NCBI GenBank assembly: GCA_945910975.1
Contig: CAMDZY010000091.1
Coordinates: 1 to 6,850, forward strand
Source: an uncultured Clostridia bacterium
Lineage (GTDB): Bacteria > Bacillota > Clostridia > Oscillospirales > Oscillospiraceae
Direction: 5' to 3'
DNA: 6,850 bases
Part shown: positions 1-6,039 of the stretch, one piece after another
Layout of the letters: every line of letters begins with the position of its first letter
How positions within the stretch are numbered: position 1 is the first letter of the stretch
Position numbers and translations under genes: made by a program
The notes under the pieces: model-generated
What the model was told of the DNA's origin: nothing
What the model saw: only the letters and a program-made list of their open reading frames with translations
The model's database searches: none

Positions 1-56
1 CAAGCGGATTTTCCTAAAATCCGGTGATATCTTTTTCGGTGCTACGAGCCATAAAC

Positions 57-98
57 AATTACCGTTGTTGATTTTATTTCAACAACGGTAATTTTTTT
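57..98 (+). terminator. Intrinsic terminator, possibly bidirectional
   Basis: A perfect 14-bp stem (57-70 with 80-93) encloses a 9-nt AT-only loop, and a run of seven T residues (92-98) follows on the plus strand. This is a textbook Rho-independent terminator for a plus-strand transcript entering from the left of the window. Read on the minus strand, the same hairpin lies about 70 nt past the stop of the ABC operon. There it is preceded by an A-run and followed by a weaker U-rich stretch, so it may also end that operon, as is common between convergent genes. The plus-strand orientation has the better U-tract. Confidence 0.85.
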
Positions 99-162
99 AT
101 TGGTCAAACATGAACGATTCTGGCACGGGTACTCCCATGCGCAGGTTGTGCCTTTGGCTGCA

Positions 163-1908
163 TTACGGTTGCACAAATTGGCTGTTATAAAGCTGCGCAT
201 AGAAGCCGTTTTGGTGTAGCAGGCTTTTGTGGGTGCCTTGCTCGATGATTTTGCCGCTGCGCATGACGAGGATCACGTCTGCTTCCTGGACGGTGGAAAG
301 GCGGTGGGCGACAATAAAGCTGGTGCGACCCTGCATCATTCGGGCGAAAGCCTGTTGAATTTTGATTTCCGTGCGGGTGTCGATGGAGGAGGTCGCCTCG
401 TCCAAAATCAGCATCGGCGGCAAGCACAGCATCACGCGCGCGATGCACAAAAGCTGCTTTTGTCCCTGCGAAAGGCCGCTTCCGTCCTCGGAAATGACGG
501 TTTCATAGCCGTTCGGCAGGCGGCGGATAAAGCCGTCGGCATGGCTGGCCTTGGCGGCGGCAATAATTTCTGCCTGCGTGGCATCCGGTTTGCCAATGGC
601 GATGTTCTCGCGGACGGTTGCATGGCGCAGCCATGTGTCCTGCAACACCATACCGTAATTTTGCCGCAAGCTGTGCCGGGTGAGCGCCTGGAGCGGGTAG
701 CCGTCCACGCAAATCTCGCCCTTATCGACATCATAAAACCGCATCAGCAGATTGATCAGCGTTGTTTTTCCGCAGCCCGTGGGGCCGACTATGGCAATTC
801 GCTGGCCGGGTTGAACGGAAAGGTTGAAATTTGAAATGAGCGACTGCGCAGGATCGTAGGAAAATGCAACGTCACGGAGTGTAACCTGTCCGTTGGCGTG
901 GTGCAGGACGGCGGCATCAGGGGCATCCGGTGTCTGGCTGGGCTGTTCGAGCAAGTCAAACACACGCCCGGCGCAAGCAATGGCATTTTGCAGTTCGGTG
1001 ATCACGCCGGAAATTTCATTGAACGGCTTGGTGTACTGGTTGGCATAGCTGAGCAGACTGGTCAGTGCGCCCACACTGAACGCACCGCCGGTGTCCAACA
1101 CGGTCAAAGCGCCGGTCAGCGCCACCGCCGCATAAACCAAGGCGTTGACAAAGCGCGTGGTCGGGTTGGTCAGAGAGGAAAAAAACGTGGCACGCAGAGA
1201 GCATTTTTCCAAGCGATCGTTGACCTCGTCAAACGCTTCCATGCAATTTTCCTCCCTGGAAAATGCCTGCACGACCTTTTGATTGCCCAACATTTCATCC
1301 ATCAGCGCCGTCTGCTCTCCGCGAACCTCGGATTGCTGGCGGAACATATGATAGGTTTTTTGCGCAATAAATTTTGCCACAAACAGGCTGATGGGCGTTA
1401 AAAGCACCACGACCAGTGCAATTTTCCATTCAATCCGCAGCATAAACGCCAACGTGCCCAAAATGGTGATCACGCCGGTGAAAAGCTGCGTTGCGCCCAG
1501 CAGAAGCCCGTCTGACAGCTGCTCCACATCGGCAATCATGCAGCTGACGATTTCGCCCTGCGGCCGTCCGTCAAGGTAGGACAGGGGTAGAGCGTTGATT
1601 TTTTCAAAGGCATCGGCGCGAAGATCGCGCACCACATACACACTGACACGGTTGTTGATCACGCCCATGACCCATTGGCACACGGCAGCCGCACCGGCGA
1701 CCGCGGCAGCAGTCGCCAACAGCTTGCCCACGGCAGCAAATGCCACCTGCCCCGGTGCAACGATATAATCAATGGCGCGGCCGATCAGGATGGGAATATA
1801 CAGTGTTCCCGCCACAGAACCGGCAGCGAGCAGCACAGACAACAGCATCCACAACCCATAAGGGCGCAGATAGCGCAGTAGCTTCCTCAAGGTTCCCGGT
1901 TTTTTCAT
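163..1908 (-). CDS. ABC exporter half-transporter, catalytically intact subunit of a heterodimer
   Basis: This 581-residue protein has the usual length and order of a fused ABC half-exporter. It has about six membrane segments in the first 300 residues (roughly 18-47, 58-82, 137-158, 160-182, 253-275 and 278-300), then a nucleotide-binding domain. Visible motifs are Walker A with Lys381 (375-382, GPTGCGKT), Q-loop Gln423, signature 479-483 reading LSQGQ instead of LSGGQ, Walker B ending Asp503-Glu504, and switch His535. The catalytic Glu and His are therefore present, while the signature is altered. This is the pattern of the TM288/BmrD/LmrD-type partner in heterodimeric exporters. The ATG overlaps the stop of the upstream half-transporter (ATGA). 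It has its own strong site, AGGAGG, 9 nt away within the end of that gene, so translation is coupled. The protein should sit in the cytoplasmic membrane and export hydrophobic compounds or drugs at the cost of ATP. The substrate cannot be read from sequence. Confidence 0.95.
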   Translation of the reverse strand: MKKPGTLRKLLRYLRPYGLWMLLSVLLAAGSVAGTLYIPILIGRAIDYIVAPGQVAFAAVGKLLATAAAVAGAAAVCQWVMGVINNRVSVYVVRDLRADAFEKINALPLSYLDGRPQGEIVSCMIADVEQLSDGLLLGATQLFTGVITILGTLAFMLRIEWKIALVVVLLTPISLFVAKFIAQKTYHMFRQQSEVRGEQTALMDEMLGNQKVVQAFSREENCMEAFDEVNDRLEKCSLRATFFSSLTNPTTRFVNALVYAAVALTGALTVLDTGGAFSVGALTSLLSYANQYTKPFNEISGVITELQNAIACAGRVFDLLEQPSQTPDAPDAAVLHHANGQVTLRDVAFSYDPAQSLISNFNLSVQPGQRIAIVGPTGCGKTTLINLLMRFYDVDKGEICVDGYPLQALTRHSLRQNYGMVLQDTWLRHATVRENIAIGKPDATQAEIIAAAKASHADGFIRRLPNGYETVISEDGSGLSQGQKQLLCIARVMLCLPPMLILDEATSSIDTRTEIKIQQAFARMMQGRTSFIVAHRLSTVQEADVILVMRSGKIIEQGTHKSLLHQNGFYAQLYNSQFVQP

Positions 1909-3635
1909 GCGCCCTGCCCTCCTTTGTGGAATTGCGAATCATAAATTTCCCGATAAACGGTGCAGCTTTGCAGCAACTCCGCGTGCGTGCCGATTCCGGC
2001 GACCTTACCGTCGTCAAGCACAACAATTTTGTCGGCGTGCAGCAGGGATGCCGTCCGCTGCGACACAATAAAGACGGTGGGATGGTAGGAAAGCGTGCGC
2101 AGGGAGTTTCGTAACGCGGCGTCTGTCGCCAAATCCAGCGCCGACGCGCTGTCATCCAGAATCAAAATCTCCGGCTTTCGCACCAAAGCGCGCGCAATCG
2201 TCAGCCGTTGCCGCTGACCGCCGGAGAAGTTCTGCCCGCCTTGCTCCACAACGCCGTCCAGCCCGCCCGCTTTTCCGGCGACCACCTCGGATGCCTGCGC
2301 AATGGCGATGGCATCGAGCAGCTCGCAGTCACTTGCATCCGGGTTGCCCCAGCGCAGATTGTCACGAATCGTGCCATGGAACAGCACCGCCTTTTGCGGA
2401 ACGATGCCGATTTTTTGACGCAGCGCCTGCTTGGGATAGTCGCGCACATTGACGCCGTCCACCAACACCGCGCCGTCTGTAACATCGTAAAACCGGCCAA
2501 TCAGGTTGACAAGCGTCGTTTTGCCCGAACCTGTGCCGCCAATGATGCCAACGGTCTGCCCGCGCTTGACGCAGAGATCGAAGTCGGCGAGCGCCGGGTC
2601 AGCACCGGGGTGATAGGAAAATGTTACTTGGCGAAATTCCACACAATTGTCCGTTTCGACAGATTGCGGGGCTTGTTCCGGGAAGGACATACCCGGCGCA
2701 ATGTCCAGAACGGCGGAAATGCGCTTGCCGCAGGCAATGGCCTTGGTCATCGTTAAAATCAGGTTCGCCATTTTGATCAGCTCCACCAGAATCTGCGACA
2801 TATAGTTGTACAACGCAACGACCTGCCCCTGCGTCAGACGCCCGGCATCGACCTGAATTGCCCCGCGATGAATCAGCCAGACGATGGCGAGGTTGATGAT
2901 CACAAAGGTCAAAGGATTCATCAGCGCGGAAATTTTGCCGACAAATTGCTGCATTTTGCTCAGCGCACGGTTGCTGTCCGCAAAGCCTTTTCGCTCCATT
3001 TCTTCCACGCCAAAGGCGCGAATGACACGCACACCGGTCAAATTTTCCCGGGTAAGCTCCATCACATGGTCTAAGCGCTGCTGCACCTTGCGATACAGCG
3101 GAATGCAGCAGAGCATGATTGCAAATACGACCGCAAACAGTATCGGAATGACCACCACAAACACCAGTGCTGCCGAAACGTCAATGGTAAACGCCATCAC
3201 CATTGCGCCAAACACAATAAATGGCGAACGCAGCAGCAGCCGCAGCGCCAGATTTACACCGTTCTGTACCTGATTCATATCGCTGGTCATGCGGGTGAGC
3301 AGAGTGGATGTGCCAAGCCGGTCAAGATCGGCGTAGGACAGCGTTTGCAAATGCGCATATAGCGCGTGGCGCAGGCGGCCGACAAAGCCGGTTGCAGCCT
3401 TGGCGGCAAAGTATTGCGCCATCAGCGTGGCGGAAAGCCCCACGGCCGCCAGTGCCGCCATCAATAGGCACATCCGAATGATATAGCCCGTGCTGCCTGC
3501 GGCAATGCCCTTGTCAATCAGCGATGCCACCACCAGCGGCACAAGCAGCTCCAGCGTAGCCTCCAACAGCTTTGCCAGTGGGCTGACGATGCATTCCTTG
3601 CGATAGTCCTTCATATATTTGAACAATTTTTTCAA
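1905..3635 (-). CDS. ABC exporter half-transporter, subunit with degenerate ATP site
   Basis: This 576-residue half-exporter has about six membrane segments (roughly 16-40, 52-75, 130-150, 152-178, 240-258 and 270-297) followed by an ATPase domain. Walker A is intact (366-373, GGTGSGKT, Lys372), as are Q-loop Gln414 and the signature 470-474 (FSGGQ). Two catalytic positions are changed. Walker B ends Asp494-Asp495, where Glu normally follows the first Asp, and the switch residue is Gln526 (VSQR) instead of His. The same two substitutions mark the degenerate half of heterodimeric exporters such as TM287 and BmrC. Paired with the next gene, its intact signature completes the working ATP site, while its own Walker motifs form the weak site with the partner's LSQGQ. 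The start is TTG at 3635, chosen because GGAG lies 9 nt upstream; the ATG at codon 8 has no such site. It is first in a two-gene operon. It probably acts in efflux; the substrate is unknown. Confidence 0.94.
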   Translation of the reverse strand: MKKLFKYMKDYRKECIVSPLAKLLEATLELLVPLVVASLIDKGIAAGSTGYIIRMCLLMAALAAVGLSATLMAQYFAAKAATGFVGRLRHALYAHLQTLSYADLDRLGTSTLLTRMTSDMNQVQNGVNLALRLLLRSPFIVFGAMVMAFTIDVSAALVFVVVIPILFAVVFAIMLCCIPLYRKVQQRLDHVMELTRENLTGVRVIRAFGVEEMERKGFADSNRALSKMQQFVGKISALMNPLTFVIINLAIVWLIHRGAIQVDAGRLTQGQVVALYNYMSQILVELIKMANLILTMTKAIACGKRISAVLDIAPGMSFPEQAPQSVETDNCVEFRQVTFSYHPGADPALADFDLCVKRGQTVGIIGGTGSGKTTLVNLIGRFYDVTDGAVLVDGVNVRDYPKQALRQKIGIVPQKAVLFHGTIRDNLRWGNPDASDCELLDAIAIAQASEVVAGKAGGLDGVVEQGGQNFSGGQRQRLTIARALVRKPEILILDDSASALDLATDAALRNSLRTLSYHPTVFIVSQRTASLLHADKIVVLDDGKVAGIGTHAELLQSCTVYREIYDSQFHKGGQGA

Positions 3636-3644
3636 GTTATCACG

Positions 3645-3648
3645 CTCC
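3645..3648 (-). promoter_or_regulatory. Ribosome binding site that supports a TTG start
   Basis: GGAG on the minus strand sits 9 nt before the TTG at 3635. No ATG or GTG lies between them, and the next in-frame ATG (codon 8) is preceded only by AT-rich codons. This supports TTG as the true start of the first ABC gene. Confidence 0.65.
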
Positions 3649-3655
3649 GAGCATT

Positions 3656-3684
3656 AGTATACCCCACAAAAATCCTGATTGCAA
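3656..3684 (-). promoter_or_regulatory. Candidate sigma-A promoter of the ABC operon
   Basis: On the minus strand, TTGCAA (3684-3679, 4 of 6 consensus) and TATACT (3661-3656, 5 of 6) are 17 nt apart. A start about 7 nt downstream would fall near 3649, immediately before the GGAG at 3645-3648. The leader would then be only about 14 nt. The spacing is good but the -35 box is imperfect. Weaker AT-rich alternatives exist around 3740-3770. Confidence 0.45.
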
Positions 3685-3832
3685 GTTGAAATCTGCACGT
3701 TTCTCAATTCACAAAACCGGGCATCTTTCGCAACTAAATTTATAATCGTTTTATAGAAATTGAGTTCAAGACAGATTTTCAATTGATTTATCATTTTCAT
3801 TCCCATATATCCATGATTTTTGAAAACATTAG
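3685..3832. other. AT-rich divergent spacer, no gene seen
   Basis: This stretch separates the two divergent promoters and is clearly more AT-rich than the genes around it. It contains short symmetric motifs, including the palindrome TCAATTGA (3779-3786) and an AT inverted repeat TATAA/TTATA (3741-3745 and 3751-3755). These are too simple to name as operators. I see no supported coding frame or RNA gene. Confidence 0.5.
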
Positions 3833-3861
3833 TTGACAATGTATTCAGGGTGTGTTATATT
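3833..3861 (+). promoter_or_regulatory. Sigma-A promoter of the LRR-SLH gene
   Basis: A perfect -35 box TTGACA (3833-3838) is followed after 17 nt by TATATT (3856-3861, 5 of 6 consensus). Transcription should begin near 3868, giving a leader of about 70 nt. The leader carries an inverted repeat (3877-3893) and a strong ribosome binding site before the ATG at 3937. Confidence 0.8.
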
Positions 3862-3876
3862 ATATATTGTAAAAGT

Positions 3877-3893
3877 GAATCAACCGTTGATTC
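3877..3893 (+). promoter_or_regulatory. Perfect 8-bp inverted repeat in the leader; possible operator
   Basis: GAATCAAC and its exact reverse complement GTTGATTC flank a single central C. The repeat starts about 10 nt after the predicted transcription start. Such a compact, nearly gapless dyad just downstream of a promoter is typical of a repressor site acting as a roadblock. It could instead form a short stabilising 5' hairpin in the mRNA, although the tight centre costs pairs at the loop. No regulator gene is in the window. Confidence 0.45.
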
Positions 3894-3922
3894 CCGGGCA
3901 ACCTGTAGATTTACATAAAAAC

Positions 3923-3929
3923 AAGGAGG
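3923..3929 (+). promoter_or_regulatory. Strong ribosome binding site deciding the start at 3937
   Basis: AAGGAGG ends 7 nt before the ATG at 3937 and only 4 nt before an in-frame TTG at 3934. The spacing and the codon identity both favour ATG 3937. Confidence 0.85.
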
Positions 3930-3936
3930 AAATTTG

Positions 3937-5385
3937 ATGAGAAAAATGTACTTGCGAGTGCTTAGCGCACTGCTGACTTTGGTTATGCTTCTGGCGCTGC
4001 TGCCCACTGTGGCCTTTGCGGCAGAGGACGGTACCTCGGTCGCCATTGATGCAACCAACTTCCCGGACAACACTTTTCGCAACCATGTGTCGAAAGCCTT
4101 CGACAAAAACAAAGACGGTATGCTCTCGCAGGAAGAGCAAGATGCAGTAACTGATATTTTCCTTCTCAGCGCAGGCATTACAAGCCTGACAGGCATCAGC
4201 TATTTCAAGAACCTGACAGATTTGAGCTGCCCCGACAGCCGCCTGACCGAACTGGATGTCAGCCAAAATACTGCGCTACATTATCTGAATTGCTCCGACA
4301 ACCAGCTGACAACGTTGGATCTAAGCAAAAATACTGCGCTGCGGGACTTGGATTGCTCCGGCAACCGATTGACCACACTGGATTTAAGTCAAAATACTGC
4401 ACTGTCGGAATTGATCTGCAACGCGAACCGCCTGACCGAACTGGATGTCAGCCATAATCCCAAGCTGTCGGTGCTACGTTGCATCGGCAACCGCCTGACC
4501 GTGCTGGATGTGAGCCAAAATCCTGAGCTGTGGGAGCTATATTGCTCCAACAACTGCCTAACCGCGCTGGATGTGAGTCAAAATTCTGAACTGGGGGAGC
4601 TGTATTGTCCCGACAATGCGTTAGAAATCTTTCTGGCGGCAGATAATACCTTTGACCTTTCCACACTCCCTGATTTTGACATCACTAAGGCAAGCCATTG
4701 GGAAGGCGGCACGGTGCGCGGGGACATACTGACCTTCAACAAGGGTGCAACCGCCGTGACCTACAGATATGACTGTGGTCGCTCAATGAAGCGTACCTTC
4801 ACGCTCTCTGCACGCATCAACGGCTATGTGGATGTGAATCACAACGCATGGTATTATGATGCGGTCAGCTTTGCGATGGCAAGCGGTCTTTTCTATGGCG
4901 TGGACGATACCCACTTTAGCCCGAACGGCAAGATGACACGTGCAATGTTTGTGACGGTTCTGTGGCGGCTGGACGGCTGTGAAAAAAGCAGCGCAGGCAA
5001 TCCGTTTGTGGATGTAGATATGGGTCGCTATTATGCAGACGCTGTCATGTGGGCAGCAGAGCATCAAATTGTCGCCGGCATAGACGCCACCCATTTCAAT
5101 CCGAACTGTAACATGACCCGTGAACAGGTTGCGGCCGTTCTCTACCGCTATCTGCGTGCCTATGGCTATGACCTCAGCGCCAGTGCCGACCTCTCCACCT
5201 TCCCGGATGCCAACCAAATCTCCAACTACGCAAAAGAAAACCTGGCCTGGGCCGTCGGCGCCGGTTTGATTTCCGGCAGCAAGGATACCGCAACCGGCAT
5301 TGTCTATCTCAATCCTAAGGGCAACGCTACCCGTGCACAGGTCGCGCAGATTCTGCTAATGCTTGTGCTAAGTATTTCCGAATAA
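3937..5385 (+). CDS. Secreted cysteine-ladder leucine-rich-repeat protein with SLH cell-wall anchor
   Basis: This 482-residue precursor begins with a signal peptide (basic MRKMYLR, hydrophobic core 8-22, likely cleavage after AFA at 26-28). Residues 56-67 form a canonical EF-hand loop (Asp56, Asn58, Asp60, Gly61, Glu67) in an N-cap. Seven 21-residue leucine-rich repeats follow (about 93-239). Each has a Cys exactly 21 residues from the next (98, 119, 140, 161, 182, 203, 224), usually with Asn three residues later. That Cys spacing resembles the cysteine ladder of Listeria InlJ. A beta-type capping segment (about 240-292) leads to three SLH modules (about 297-347, 357-410 and 422-476) with TRAM, TREQ and TRAQ motifs. 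SLH triplets bind secondary cell-wall polymers, so the LRR domain should be displayed on the surface, probably for ligand or host binding. The ligand is unknown. The gene has its own promoter and terminator and so appears monocistronic. Confidence 0.9.
   Translation: MRKMYLRVLSALLTLVMLLALLPTVAFAAEDGTSVAIDATNFPDNTFRNHVSKAFDKNKDGMLSQEEQDAVTDIFLLSAGITSLTGISYFKNLTDLSCPDSRLTELDVSQNTALHYLNCSDNQLTTLDLSKNTALRDLDCSGNRLTTLDLSQNTALSELICNANRLTELDVSHNPKLSVLRCIGNRLTVLDVSQNPELWELYCSNNCLTALDVSQNSELGELYCPDNALEIFLAADNTFDLSTLPDFDITKASHWEGGTVRGDILTFNKGATAVTYRYDCGRSMKRTFTLSARINGYVDVNHNAWYYDAVSFAMASGLFYGVDDTHFSPNGKMTRAMFVTVLWRLDGCEKSSAGNPFVDVDMGRYYADAVMWAAEHQIVAGIDATHFNPNCNMTREQVAAVLYRYLRAYGYDLSASADLSTFPDANQISNYAKENLAWAVGAGLISGSKDTATGIVYLNPKGNATRAQVAQILLMLVLSISE
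4213..4653 (+). repeat. Seven tandem 63-bp repeats encoding LRR units
   Basis: Seven in-frame 63-bp units encode 21-residue repeats starting at Leu93, 114, 135, 156, 177, 198 and 219. The pattern is LxxLxCxxNxLTxLDxSxNxx. The units have diverged at DNA level, but some pairs keep long identities. For example, the segment starting at 4239 recurs from 4428, exactly 189 bp (three units) later. The last unit is degenerate after its Cys-Asn pair and closes the array. Confidence 0.9.
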
Positions 5386-5392
5386 TCTCCAC

Positions 5393-5428
5393 AAAGGAGC
5401 CATTGCGACGCCGTCGCGTGGCTCCTTT
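5393..5428 (+). terminator. Intrinsic terminator after the LRR-SLH gene
   Basis: A 10-bp perfect stem (5393-5402 with 5419-5428) is continued, after a small internal loop, by a 5-bp stem (5405-5409 with 5413-5417) and a 3-nt loop. The stem begins 8 nt after the stop codon. Its base is AAA/TTT, so the U-tract is short and partly paired. The hairpin may work in both directions, but its position fits termination of the rightward gene. Confidence 0.75.
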
Positions 5429-5489
5429 ATCCGGTTTCACAGCATTGGCAGACGGGTCGGTATAACTTCCCGCAAAACGGAAAAATTTA

Positions 5490-5518
5490 TTGACAAAGCT
5501 ACGGGGGTATGGTAAAAT
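5490..5518 (+). promoter_or_regulatory. Near-consensus sigma-A promoter with no protein gene directly behind it
   Basis: A perfect TTGACA (5490-5495) is followed by a 17-nt spacer and TAAAAT (5513-5518, 5 of 6 consensus). The start should be near 5525. The next convincing coding start is 515 nt away, and the intervening sequence is highly structured. The promoter therefore points to a non-coding RNA or a very long leader. Confidence 0.75.
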
Positions 5519-5543
5519 TAGAATTGGAATTTGGAAGAATTTC

Positions 5544-5612
5544 ATGTTTAGAGTTTTTCCAACGCAATTATTCTGGACCACTCCCAACTGGTGTCCGCCT
5601 TTGGGGAGTTAA
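5544..5612 (+). CDS. Possible 22-codon leader peptide
   Basis: An ATG at 5544 opens a 22-codon frame ending at TAA 5610-5612. A GGAAG (5533-5537) lies 6 nt upstream, about 8 nt after the predicted transcript start. The peptide contains two Trp, a Thr-Thr and a Pro-Pro pair. Both the binding site and the start lie inside long-range helices A and B, so translation would compete with the RNA fold. This could be a leader peptide of an attenuator or simply chance. Nothing beyond position supports it. Confidence 0.2.
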   Translation: MFRVFPTQLFWTTPNWCPPLGS

Positions 5613-5890
5613 GGCCATACGGACAGCCGGGTCCGCTGCCGATTGGCAACTTGCGTTGCCTTATTGATTGCTCTTGGGCGCAGCCCGAGAAACAGCGAAT
5701 TTTATAAGTTGGTTTCTTACAAACCGAATAGCGCCTGTGCGCTGACTTGTGAAACGGTCAATAAGAGTAGTAAAAGTGTGATTGCTATATAGACTCTGAC
5801 ATTCTCCGCAATTTTCCAAAGTGTGGTTGAATCGCCTTATTTTTTCGGCGATTGCCCGTGTATTATTGCATGATTTTGGACGATTTTTTA

Positions 5891-5932
5891 CGCAAGGCTG
5901 ACGCACATCGCAAGCCTTGCGCTTTTTATTTT
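5891..5932 (+). terminator. Intrinsic terminator between the structured RNA and the decarboxylase gene
   Basis: A perfect 9-bp stem (5891-5899 with 5913-5921) with a 13-nt loop is followed by a U-rich tail, five T then A then four T (5923-5932). The tail is on the plus strand; on the minus strand the stem is followed by an A-rich run, so the direction is clear. No protein gene ends just before it, so it must end the transcript from the promoter at 5490-5518 or act as a conditional attenuator for the gene at 6040. Confidence 0.85.
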
Positions 5933-5937
5933 CCTTG

Positions 5938-6019
5938 GGAACCTCTGATTCGATCGCGGCTGTCGCCTTGGTATGCATCTTTTCCGTCAAATTGCACACT
6001 AGATGAAATCAGAGCTTCC
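5938..6019 (+). promoter_or_regulatory. Long inverted repeat just before the decarboxylase ribosome binding site
   Basis: Bases 5938-5950 are complementary to 6007-6019, with 12 pairs and one C-C mismatch, enclosing a 56-nt loop. The 3' arm ends 9 nt before the G-rich binding site (6029-6035). The element lies wholly between the terminator and the gene, where it could control translation or protect a processed 5' end. It matches no riboswitch that I recognise. Confidence 0.45.
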
Positions 6020-6039
6020 ATTGGCTGTGGGGTGGAAAT

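Larger units (their letters stand above)
5525..5932 (+). ncRNA. Unrecognised large structured RNA (ncRNA or long leader)
   Basis: The ends of a roughly 300-nt core pair co-linearly. Helix A is 5530-5541 with 5810-5820 (11 bp, one bulge). Helix B is 5544-5556 with 5791-5802 (12 bp, one bulge). Helix C is 5564-5574 with 5775-5785 (10 bp, one mismatch). Inside are hairpins 5580-5609, 5620-5635 and 5645-5660. Helix E (5661-5670 with 5755-5764, 10 bp) encloses hairpin 5672-5690 and helix D (5700-5708 with 5746-5754, 9 bp). Helix D caps hairpins 5709-5727 and 5730-5743 as a three-way junction. Ten of these pairs are G-U, so the complement would fold worse; this fixes the plus strand. A further 7-bp hairpin (5830-5853) and a terminator (5891-5932) follow, giving a transcript near 408 nt. 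I see none of the hallmark sequences of RNase P RNA, tmRNA, SRP RNA, T-box or lysine riboswitch, and the shape does not suit 6S RNA. The function is unknown. The fold was drawn by hand. Confidence 0.7.

Noticed and set aside
5..23. 8-bp inverted repeat with a 3-nt loop at the left edge
   Set aside because: The following T-run (32-36) starts 8 nt after the stem, and a far better terminator lies at 57-98. It may be coding sequence.
1..27. Possible tail of a plus-strand gene (eight codons then TGA at 25-27)
   Set aside because: It would fit the terminator 30 nt later, but eight codons cannot be identified and another frame is open too.
122..152. GGCAC/GTGCC repeat just past the ABC operon as a minus-strand terminator
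   Set aside because: The outer stem is only 5 bp with a long loop, and no U-tract follows on the minus strand.
3654..3839. 61-codon minus-strand frame upstream of the ABC operon
   Set aside because: It starts at TTG inside the opposite promoter's -35 box, has no ribosome binding site, is AT-rich and shows no domain. It overlaps both predicted promoters.
3934..3936. TTG immediately before ATG as an alternative start of the LRR-SLH protein
   Set aside because: It is only 4 nt from the ribosome binding site, whereas the ATG is at 7 nt and is the stronger codon.
4213..4653. CRISPR-like regular repeats
   Set aside because: The 63-bp period is in frame, with no constant repeat and unique spacer pattern, and it encodes leucine-rich repeats.
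5525..5820. Assignment of the structured RNA to 6S, SRP, RNase P, tmRNA, T-box or lysine riboswitch
   Set aside because: I looked for the RNase P core near GAGGAAAGTCC, the SRP apical GGAA motif, the tmRNA tRNA-like ends, the T-box GGGTGG-ACCGCG element and the lysine riboswitch junction sequences, and found none. The branched shape also does not match the simple long stem with central bubble of 6S RNA.
5661..5999. 112-codon minus-strand open frame beginning with GTG
   Set aside because: It has no ribosome binding site, crosses the terminator stem at 5891-5921 and the RNA helices, and its composition shows no recognisable domain. G-U pairing and promoter direction point to plus-strand transcription here.
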